A DNA stretch of 64,000 nucleotides from Hyphomicrobiales bacterium (GTDB taxonomy: Bacteria; Pseudomonadota; Alphaproteobacteria; Rhizobiales; Rhizobiaceae). Location: assembly GCA_900473745.1 (NCBI GenBank), contig UCMW01000010.1, positions 152,548 through 216,547 on the forward strand. Reading direction: 5' to 3'. The notes below the pieces were generated by a model. It saw only the letters and a program-made list of their open reading frames with translations, made no database searches and had not been told where the DNA came from. Within the stretch, counting starts at the first letter, position 1; every line of letters begins with the position of its first letter. The translations under genes and the position numbers were made by a program. Of the stretch, positions 36,350-43,041 are shown one piece after another.

Positions 36350-36853
36350 TCACTGCTTCTTACGGAAGGCGTCGAGCGAGACGACCGAGCCTTCCTTCTT
36401 TTCGTCGGATTTTGCCGCTTCCGGCTCATCCGACTTCGCCACGGCTTCCACCGGATAGGCGGTAATCTCGGCCTCGTTTTCCTCTTCCTCGGTCAGCGGA
36501 ACGTCGAATTCCAGTTCGAAATTCACCGACGGATCGTAGAAGCCGCGGATGGCATTGAAGGGGATGACGAGTTTTTCGGGCGTGTCGGAGAAGGAGAGTC
36601 CGATCTCGAACAGACTGTCGGTGACCTTCAGTTCCCAGAACTGGTGCTGAACCACGATCGTCATCTGCTCGGCGTACTTCGCCTTCAGATGCTGGGAGAT
36701 GCGAACACCGGGCGCTCCGGTCAGGAAGGTGATGAAGAAGTGGTGGTCACCGGGCAGCCGGCCTGTCGCGGAAACCTCGGCCAAGACCTTGCGGATGACG
36801 CCACGCAGAGCGTCCTGGGCCAGAATGTCGTAGCGAATGTGGTCGTGCCCCAT
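36350..36853 (-). CDS. sspB: ClpXP adaptor SspB
   Basis: A 167-residue adaptor that binds the SsrA tag and delivers tagged proteins to ClpXP. The folded domain (to about residue 125, with HHFFITFLTGAPGVRISQHL) binds the tag. A flexible acidic linker is followed by the ClpX-docking tail (SVVSLDAFRKK at the C-terminus), matching the XB motif. Alphaproteobacterial SspB is structurally divergent from the E. coli form. The tmRNA gene that encodes the tag lies immediately upstream on the same strand. A sigma-70-like promoter is at 36930-36958. Confidence 0.93.
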   Translation of the reverse strand: MGHDHIRYDILAQDALRGVIRKVLAEVSATGRLPGDHHFFITFLTGAPGVRISQHLKAKYAEQMTIVVQHQFWELKVTDSLFEIGLSFSDTPEKLVIPFNAIRGFYDPSVNFELEFDVPLTEEEENEAEITAYPVEAVAKSDEPEAAKSDEKKEGSVVSLDAFRKKQ

Positions 36854-36929
36854 CAGATCCCTGCTTTCCTAATCATGCCGATTTCGACGGCTTATGCCAT
36901 GGCGCGACGACGCGGAAAAGCCCCGACGC

Positions 36930-36958
36930 GATATACTGGTTCGTCGAATGTACATCAA
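36930..36958 (-). promoter_or_regulatory. Promoter of sspB (-35/-10)
   Basis: On the minus strand TTGATG (36958-36953), 17 bases, TATATC (36935-36930). The -10 ends 77 bases before the sspB start codon. Close to the housekeeping sigma consensus; assigned by sequence only. Confidence 0.6.
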
Positions 36959-37011
36959 TTCGCGGCGTCCGGGTAGCGGCGAAATCCGAAGCAAAGTCAT
37001 GGGGAAGAGTT

Positions 37012-37350
37012 AGGTGAAGGCTTCTGTTGCCAGGTGCCTTCGGACCCCGCCTTAAGGGGCTAACCCTAAGGACTTAGAGCGGGTTTCCCGCACCGCCGTT
37101 AGGCAGCGAGAGCGTAACCCTTAGCGTTGTTGTCGTTTGCAACTACACTTGTGACCCGATAACGGCGGTATCATGCCGAGCAAAAGTTCGATCTTTACGC
37201 CCTTGTCGATCCTATTTCGCCCCCATCAAAAGCCGGTCCGAAGAAACTTCGTCACCGACCGGTTTTTGGTGGAGGCGCCGGGTACCGCCCCCGGGTCCAA
37301 TAGGTTTATTACACCGACCGTTTATTGCCATAGCCGGAGCAAGCCCCGGC
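37012..37350 (-). ncRNA. ssrA: Circularly permuted tmRNA gene (ssrA, alpha type)
   Basis: tmRNA rescues stalled ribosomes and adds a degradation tag. On the minus strand the acceptor piece comes first: T-arm CCGGG-GGCGGTA-CCCGG (37294-37278), acceptor strand CGCCTCC (37277-37271), discriminator A and encoded CCA (37269-37267). The coding piece begins GGGGGCGAAATAGGATCG at 37224. The two strands pair over seven bases with G-U as the third pair, the alanyl-tRNA synthetase identity element. The 42 bases between (37225-37266) form a hairpin and would be excised. The tag frame (37140-37099) reads ANDNNAKGYALAA then TAA. The 5' boundary is set from the promoter; the 3' boundary (near a GAAGGC/GCCTTC hairpin) is approximate. 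Confidence 0.95.
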
Positions 37351-37356
37351 AAAGCT

Positions 37357-37385
37357 GATATAGGTGTTTCCGTACCCGATGAAAA
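37357..37385 (-). promoter_or_regulatory. Promoter of ssrA (-35/-10)
   Basis: On the minus strand TTTTCA (37385-37380), 17 bases, TATATC (37362-37357). Transcription would begin near 37350, exactly at the start of a stable hairpin (GCCGGGGC/CTCCGGC) at the head of the tmRNA precursor. Confidence 0.6.
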
Positions 37386-37540
37386 GAGGGCGGGCGCACA
37401 ATCGGCAAGGTGCATCATACGCCGCAGCGCCCGAATAACTGGTTGTGAGGGTCACTGCGGGGGATAAAGCTGGAAAACGCATTGGTTCACGCCTCTGGCG
37501 GCGATATAATGACCACCACAACGACTCGATGAATGGATCC

Positions 37541-38335
37541 ATGCACCAGTATCACGACCTCCTCCGTCACGTTTTGGAGACTGGCAGCGACCGCGGCGAT
37601 CGCACGGGCACTGGCACGCGTTCGGTCTTCGGGCATCAGATGCGATTCGAGCTCGCCGACGGTTTTCCTGTGATCACCACGAAACGGCTGCACCTGAAGT
37701 CGATCATCCACGAACTGCTCTGGTTCCTGAAGGGTGATACCAACATCGCCTACCTCAAGGAACACGGCGTCAGTATCTGGGATGAATGGGCCGACGAGAA
37801 CGGCGACCTCGGACCTGTGTACGGTGCGCAGTGGCGGTCCTGGCCGGATTATGACGACGGCCATATCGACCAGATGGCGAGGCTCGTCGAGAGCATCAAG
37901 ACGAACCCAAATTCGCGCCGGCACATCGTCACCGCCTGGAACCCGGCGCTTGTCGACGAAATGGCGCTGCCGCCCTGCCACTGCCTGTTCCAGTTTTACG
38001 TGGCCGACGGACGGCTCTCCTGCCAGCTTTACCAGCGGTCGGCCGACATTTTCCTCGGCGTGCCATTCAACATCGCCTCCTACGCGCTGCTCACTTTGAT
38101 GATGGCTCAGGTGACAGGGCTGGAGCCGGGCGATTTCGTCCACACGCTGGGCGATGCGCATCTCTATGCGAACCATTTCGATCAGGCCAAGTTGCAATTG
38201 ACGCGCACGCCGAAGGCATTGCCGGTGATGAAGCTCAATTCGGAGGTGAAGGATCTGTTTTCCTTCGCTTACGAGGACTTCACGCTGATCGGCTACGAGG
38301 CCGATGCGAGCATCAAGGCACCGATCGCCGTCTAG
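37541..38335 (+). CDS. thyA: Thymidylate synthase ThyA
   Basis: Methylates dUMP to dTMP using methylenetetrahydrofolate, producing dihydrofolate. From ATG 37541 the protein has 264 residues, the same length as the E. coli enzyme, and the catalytic cysteine is residue 146 (LPPCHC), as in E. coli. [17 protein letters not shown] and [10 protein letters not shown] are also typical. A longer open frame upstream has an ATG at 37529, which would add four residues. folA follows after 21 bases, so dihydrofolate made by ThyA is recycled by its operon partner. Confidence 0.96.
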   Translation: MHQYHDLLRHVLETGSDRGDRTGTGTRSVFGHQMRFELADGFPVITTKRLHLKSIIHELLWFLKGDTNIAYLKEHGVSIWDEWADENGDLGPVYGAQWRSWPDYDDGHIDQMARLVESIKTNPNSRRHIVTAWNPALVDEMALPPCHCLFQFYVADGRLSCQLYQRSADIFLGVPFNIASYALLTLMMAQVTGLEPGDFVHTLGDAHLYANHFDQAKLQLTRTPKALPVMKLNSEVKDLFSFAYEDFTLIGYEADASIKAPIAV

Positions 38336-38356
38336 GCGCGGCGAGGGCAAAAGAGC

Positions 38357-38881
38357 ATGGCTCCCATCAAGATCGTGATCATCGTGGCTGTCGCCGAGAA
38401 CGGCATCATCGGCCGTGACGGGGACATGCCCTGGAAGCTCTCCACGGATCTCAAGCGCTTCAAGGCGCTAAGCATGGGCAAACCGCTGGTGATGGGACGC
38501 AAGACCTTCGAATCGGTCGGGTCCAAGCCACTGCCCGGTCGTCCGCACATCATCGTCAGCCGCAGCCAGGGCTTCGACATGCCCGGGGTGGAAAGCGCGA
38601 CAACCCTCGAAGGCGCGCTGGAGAGGGCGAAAGTCATTGCCCGCGACACCGGTGCCGACGAGGTCTGTGTCGTCGGAGGCGGGGAGATCTACCGGCAGGC
38701 GCTGGGGCTCGCCGAAATGCTACATGTGACGCATGTCGAGACGGTCGTCGACGGCGACACTTCCTTTCCGCAGATCGATCCGCATGCCTTCGAGCTGATC
38801 GAGGAAACCTCGGTTCCGGCCGGCGAAAAGGACAATTTCCCGACGCGCTACGCGATATACCGTCGCAGAAGCGTCCGATAA
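38357..38881 (+). CDS. folA: Dihydrofolate reductase
   Basis: NADPH-dependent reduction of dihydrofolate to tetrahydrofolate, the step after ThyA. The 174-residue protein shows the active-site region GRDGDMPWKLSTDLKRFKAL with the proton-donating Asp in the LSTDLKRFK segment, the NADPH-binding MGRKTFESVG and SRS, and VVGGGEIYRQAL. It is the second gene of the thyA-folA operon. This is the trimethoprim target type; no resistance signature can be read reliably. Confidence 0.95.
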   Translation: MAPIKIVIIVAVAENGIIGRDGDMPWKLSTDLKRFKALSMGKPLVMGRKTFESVGSKPLPGRPHIIVSRSQGFDMPGVESATTLEGALERAKVIARDTGADEVCVVGGGEIYRQALGLAEMLHVTHVETVVDGDTSFPQIDPHAFELIEETSVPAGEKDNFPTRYAIYRRRSVR

Positions 38882-38924
38882 CGCAAAATTTGCCATTCCC
38901 GATGAAGAAGTTGGGCCCCTCGCG

Positions 38925-38953
38925 TTGAAAGGCGGGGCGGCGATACCTATAAC
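38925..38953 (+). promoter_or_regulatory. Promoter upstream of hflK
   Basis: TTGAAA (38925-38930), 17 bases, TATAAC (38948-38953), ending 77 bases before the hflK start. The wider sequence around it (GTTGAAA and CCTATAAC) also resembles the heat-shock sigma-32 pattern CTTGAA...CCTAT of alphaproteobacteria, so heat induction is possible but unproved. Confidence 0.5.
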
Positions 38954-39030
38954 CCTCTGGAACCTCATGCATGTCGGTCGATCGACCAGCGGGCGGGGGA
39001 CTTGGGAGCTTTTACAGCAAAGAGGTATTG

Positions 39031-40179
39031 ATGCCCTGGAGCAATCAAAACGGCGGCGGCGGCGGTCCATGGGGCGGCGGCGGCGGTGGCGGCGGTAACA
39101 ATCAGGGTCCCTGGGGGCAGGGGCCGAACCGGCCGCGCGGTAGTGGCGGCGGCGGTGGTGGCAATCAGCCCCCGGATCTCGAGGATCTCATCCGTCGAGG
39201 TCAGGATCGCCTGAAGAATGTCGTGCCCGGTGGTTTCAATGGTGGCATCTTCGTCATCATCGGCATCGTGATCGTCGCCTTCTGGGCGATGCAATCGATC
39301 TACACCGTGCAGCCTGACGAGCGTGGCGTGGAACTTCGCTTCGGCAAGCCGAAGGAAGAGATCTCCATGCCCGGTCTGCATTTCCATCTCTGGCCGGTCG
39401 AATCGGTCGAGATCGTCAAGGTCACCGAACAACAGCAGAATGTCGGCAGCCGTCCGACCTCGAACAATCCGGGCGCCGGCCTGATGCTCAGCGGCGACCA
39501 GAACATCGTGAGCGTGCAGTTCTCGGTGCTGTTCACGGTCTCCGATCCGCAGGCCTTCCTCTTCAATCTCGAAGATCCTTCCCAGACGCTGCAGCAGGTC
39601 GCAGAAAGCGCGATGCGCGAAGTCGTCGGCCGTCGTCCGGCCCAGGACGTCTTCCGTGACAATCGTGAGGAAATCTCGACGCAGGTCCGCGAGATCATTC
39701 AGGGCACCATGGACACCTACGGCTCGGGCATCGCGATCAATGCGGTTCCGATCGAAGACGCGGCCCCGCCGCGTGAAGTGGCCGAGGCCTTCGAAGAAGT
39801 CCAGCGCGCCCAGCAGGACGAGGACCGTTTCGTCGAAGAAGCCAACCAGTATGCCAACCAGCGTCTCGGTCAGGCCCGCGGTCAGTCGGCACAGATCCGC
39901 GAAGAGGCTGCTGCCTACAAGGACCAGGTCGTCAAGGAAGCCGAGGGTGAGGCCCAGCGCTTCGTCTCGATCTATGACGAATACGTCAAGGCTCCCGATG
40001 TCACGCGCCAGCGCATCTATCTGGAAACCATGGAGAATGTTCTGCGCAACTCGAACAAGGTGATCATCGACGAAAAGCAGGGGGTCCTGCCCTATCTGCC
40101 GCTCAACGAAATCATGCGTCAGCCGGGCAATCAGTCTTCGGGCCAGCCGGCAGGCCAGACTTCGACGGGAGGAAACTGA
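39031..40179 (+). CDS. hflK: FtsH modulator HflK (SPFH family)
   Basis: With HflC, forms a large membrane complex that encloses and modulates the FtsH protease. The 382-residue protein has an unusually Gly-rich N-terminus (about residues 5-50, Gly/Asn/Pro), one membrane helix (IFVIIGIVIVAFWAMQSIYT), an SPFH domain (VQPDERGVELRFGKPKEE on) and a C-terminal coiled coil. AGAGG lies just before ATG 39031; the upstream in-frame ATG 38971 is not supported. hflC follows after one base. Confidence 0.93.
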   Translation: MPWSNQNGGGGGPWGGGGGGGGNNQGPWGQGPNRPRGSGGGGGGNQPPDLEDLIRRGQDRLKNVVPGGFNGGIFVIIGIVIVAFWAMQSIYTVQPDERGVELRFGKPKEEISMPGLHFHLWPVESVEIVKVTEQQQNVGSRPTSNNPGAGLMLSGDQNIVSVQFSVLFTVSDPQAFLFNLEDPSQTLQQVAESAMREVVGRRPAQDVFRDNREEISTQVREIIQGTMDTYGSGIAINAVPIEDAAPPREVAEAFEEVQRAQQDEDRFVEEANQYANQRLGQARGQSAQIREEAAAYKDQVVKEAEGEAQRFVSIYDEYVKAPDVTRQRIYLETMENVLRNSNKVIIDEKQGVLPYLPLNEIMRQPGNQSSGQPAGQTSTGGN

Positions 40180-40180
40180 G

Positions 40181-41137
40181 ATGGATAATCGTCTTCCCTA
40201 TTTCCTCGTCGCCATCGGCGTCGCCCTCTTCTTCCTCTATTCGTCGATCTTCGTGGTCAACGAACGCGAACAGGCGCTGGTGCTGCGCTTCGGTCAGATC
40301 CAGGATGTGAAGACCGAGCCGGGCCTCTACTTCAAGCTGCCCTTCGCCTTCATGGATGCCGACCGTGTCCAGTATGTCGAAGACCGCGCATTGCGCTTCG
40401 ATCTGCCGAACATCCGCGTGCAGGTCCGCGGTGGTGCATTCTATGAAGTGGATGCCTTTGCCGTCTACCGCATCATCGATGCACGCCGCTTCCGCGAAAC
40501 GGTCTCAGCCGATCGGGAAGCCGCCGAATCGCGTCTGCGCACCCGTCTTGATGCGGCACTCCGCCGTGTCTACGGTCTGCGCAACTTCGATGCGGCGCTG
40601 TCCGAAGAGCGTGGTTCGATGATGTCGGACGTCCGCAACGACCTGCAGGCTGCGGGTGAAAGTCTCGGTCTACGCGTGACGGATGTCCGCATTCGCCGCA
40701 CCGACCTGACGCAGGAAGTCTCGCAGCAGACATTCGAGCGCATGAAGGCAGAGCGTCTCGCCGAAGCGGAACTGATCCGCGCCCGCGGTAACGAAGAAGG
40801 CCAGCGTCGCCGGGCGATCGCCGACCGTCAGGTCGTCGAACTCCAGGCCGAAGCGCAGCGTGATTCGGAAATCCTGCGCGGTGAGGGTGATGCGCAGCGC
40901 AACAGCATCTTCGCTGATGCGTTCCAGCGGGATCCGAACTTCTTCGAGTTCTACCGCTCGATGCGCGCCTATGTTGCTTCGATGAGCAACCAGGGGACCA
41001 CCATGGTTCTCTCGCCGGACAGCGACTTCTTCCGCTTCTTCAACAGCGGCGTCGGGACCGGTGGCGCCGGACAGACTGCACCGACACCGGCGGCACCGCC
41101 GGCAGCGGCGGCCCCCCCAGCGGCGGTCGGCAACTGA
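40181..41137 (+). CDS. hflC: FtsH modulator HflC (SPFH family)
   Basis: Partner of HflK in the FtsH-modulating complex. The 318-residue protein has one N-terminal membrane helix (FLVAIGVALFFLYSSIFVV), an SPFH domain beginning with NEREQALVLRFGQI, a coiled coil rich in Arg/Glu/Ala and a Gly/Ala/Pro-rich tail. It starts one base after hflK, so the two are translationally coupled. Confidence 0.93.
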   Translation: MDNRLPYFLVAIGVALFFLYSSIFVVNEREQALVLRFGQIQDVKTEPGLYFKLPFAFMDADRVQYVEDRALRFDLPNIRVQVRGGAFYEVDAFAVYRIIDARRFRETVSADREAAESRLRTRLDAALRRVYGLRNFDAALSEERGSMMSDVRNDLQAAGESLGLRVTDVRIRRTDLTQEVSQQTFERMKAERLAEAELIRARGNEEGQRRRAIADRQVVELQAEAQRDSEILRGEGDAQRNSIFADAFQRDPNFFEFYRSMRAYVASMSNQGTTMVLSPDSDFFRFFNSGVGTGGAGQTAPTPAAPPAAAAPPAAVGN

Positions 41138-41141
41138 CACG

Positions 41142-41327
41142 ATGGATGACCTGTTCGCAGGGATCGCCATCTTTCTGATCATCGAGGGGCTGGCCTATGG
41201 GCTGGCCCCTCGTTTTCTTGTGCGGATGGCACGCCTCTTGCCGCATGTCCAGGAAGACCAGTTGCGACTGTTGGGGCTGGCCGCGGTCACTTCCGGCGCG
41301 GCAATGTTGTGGTTGCTGCGCGGCTGA
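41142..41327 (+). CDS. DUF2065 (YjeT-type) small membrane protein
   Basis: A 61-residue protein with two hydrophobic helices, of the DUF2065 family (IAIFLIIEGLAYGLAPRF, RLLGLAAVTSGAAMLWLL). Members sit downstream of hflKC in many proteobacteria, as here: the ATG is four bases past the hflC stop. Function unknown; the conserved position suggests a link to the HflKC-FtsH complex. Confidence 0.85.
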   Translation: MDDLFAGIAIFLIIEGLAYGLAPRFLVRMARLLPHVQEDQLRLLGLAAVTSGAAMLWLLRG

Positions 41328-41436
41328 CAAGATCTGGTCGCAAGCGGCAGATAGAGCTATTCCGGGAATTGTGATTTTGCCTCTGCCCAAACCGCCTTAT
41401 GTTCAGCATGAGCCCAGACAATCAGTGAGGAAGCCG

Positions 41437-43038
41437 ATGATGAAACCTGCCCGCACGTCGCGAACGATCCTGTCGGCACTCCTCATGGGTACGGCACTTG
41501 CCGTCTCCCCGGTCATGGCTCAGCAGCCTGTTCAGGCGCAAGGCCCCGAATCAGTGGCCGATCTCGCGAGCGGCCTGCTCGGCGCGGTCGTCAACATTTC
41601 GACTTCGCAGAGCGTGGCCGAGGAAGGCGACGGGCCCTTGCCGCAAGTGCCGGAGGGGTCTCCGTTTCAGGAGCTGTTCGAGGATTTCTACAAGAATCGC
41701 GAGAGCGGTCCGAGTAATAACCGGGTCAATTCGCTCGGTTCGGGCTTTGTCATCGATCCGACGGGGTTCATCGTCACCAACAATCATGTCATCGAGAACG
41801 CCGACGACATCGAGGTCATCTTCTCGGATGGTTCGAAGTTGAAGGCGAAGCTGATCGGCACGGACACCAAGACCGATCTGTCGGTTCTCAAGGTCGAGCC
41901 GCCGCAGCCACTGACTTCCGTCAAGTTCGGTGATTCCCGCACCATGCGGATCGGGGACTGGGTCATGGCGATCGGCAACCCGTTCGGTCTCGGTGGGTCC
42001 GTCACCGTCGGCATCATCTCGGCCAGCGGACGCAACATCAACGCCGGTCCCTACGACAATTTCATCCAGACAGATGCCGCCATCAACAAGGGCAATTCCG
42101 GTGGGCCGCTGTTCAATATGAACGGCGAGGTCATCGGTATCAACACGGCGATCATTTCACCGAGCGGCGGGTCTATCGGTATCGGCTTTGCCGTGCCGAC
42201 GGAGCTTGCGCAGAACATCGTCAATCAGCTGATTGAATTCGGTGAGACGCGCCGTGGCTGGCTCGGCGTGCGCATTCAACCCGTCTCCGACGAAGTTGCG
42301 GAAAGCATGAAGATCGGACGCGCCCGGGGCGCTCTGATCAGCGGTGTCGTCGAAGGCGGGCCGGTTGCAACGGGTCCGATTCAGGTCGGAGACATCGTCA
42401 CGAGCTTCAATGGGCGTCCCATCGTCGAAACACGCGACCTGACTCGCATCGTGGCGGAAAGCCCGATCGGAGAGCCTCTCGACGTGGTGATCCTACGAGA
42501 CGGCAAGGAGCAGACGGTGAAGGTGACGCTCGGCCGTCTCGAGGACGACGAAGTCGCCAGCAACGAGACGGATCCGGAAACGACCGTCGAGCCGAATGAA
42601 GAAGGGACCGCACCCGATGGCGATGGGCAGAGCGATCCGGCAACGCCGCCCACCGATCAACCGATGCCGGACGATCCGGCTCCAGATGCCGATGGCAATG
42701 CGGAACAGGAAACGCCGCCCCAGGCCAGTGCACCGGTGACAGAGGGCCTGATCGGAGTGGAGCTGTCCGCGCTCGATGACGCCAATCGCGTCAGCTTCTC
42801 GATTTCCGAGGGGGTCGAGGGCGTGCTGATTACGCGCGTGCTTCCAGGCTCGAAGGCCGAAAGCAAAGGGCTCAAGGTCGGCGAGGTAATCGTCGAGGTT
42901 GCCCAGGAATTCATGAAGACACCGCAGCAGGTGGCCGAGAAGCTGACCAGCATCAAGGGCGAGGGACGCCGCAGCGGCTATCTGATGATTGCCGACAAGG
43001 ACGGCAATCTCCGTCTCGTCGCTGTTCCGCTCGAGTAG
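41437..43038 (+). CDS. degP: Periplasmic serine protease DegP/Do
   Basis: HtrA-type protease and chaperone acting on misfolded envelope proteins. From ATG 41437 (GTGAGGAAGCCG upstream) the protein has 533 residues with a signal peptide (LMGTALAVSPVMAQ, cut near 28). The catalytic triad is H117 (NNHVIE), D147 (TKTDLSVLKV) and S221 (KGNSGGPLF), all intact. Two PDZ domains follow, separated by an acidic, Pro-rich linker of about 65 residues (EDDEVASNETDPETT and similar), longer than in E. coli DegP. The convergent GGDEF/EAL gene ends three bases past this gene. Confidence 0.94.
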   Translation: MMKPARTSRTILSALLMGTALAVSPVMAQQPVQAQGPESVADLASGLLGAVVNISTSQSVAEEGDGPLPQVPEGSPFQELFEDFYKNRESGPSNNRVNSLGSGFVIDPTGFIVTNNHVIENADDIEVIFSDGSKLKAKLIGTDTKTDLSVLKVEPPQPLTSVKFGDSRTMRIGDWVMAIGNPFGLGGSVTVGIISASGRNINAGPYDNFIQTDAAINKGNSGGPLFNMNGEVIGINTAIISPSGGSIGIGFAVPTELAQNIVNQLIEFGETRRGWLGVRIQPVSDEVAESMKIGRARGALISGVVEGGPVATGPIQVGDIVTSFNGRPIVETRDLTRIVAESPIGEPLDVVILRDGKEQTVKVTLGRLEDDEVASNETDPETTVEPNEEGTAPDGDGQSDPATPPTDQPMPDDPAPDADGNAEQETPPQASAPVTEGLIGVELSALDDANRVSFSISEGVEGVLITRVLPGSKAESKGLKVGEVIVEVAQEFMKTPQQVAEKLTSIKGEGRRSGYLMIADKDGNLRLVAVPLE

Positions 43039-43041
43039 AGG

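Noticed and set aside
37173..37418. Short open frames across 37.2-37.4 kb
   Set aside because: They lie inside or beside the tmRNA gene, which accounts for the sequence; no coding signal.
39051..39170. GGC-rich repetitive stretch
   Set aside because: It encodes the Gly-rich N-terminus of HflK and is in frame; it is not a separate repeat element.
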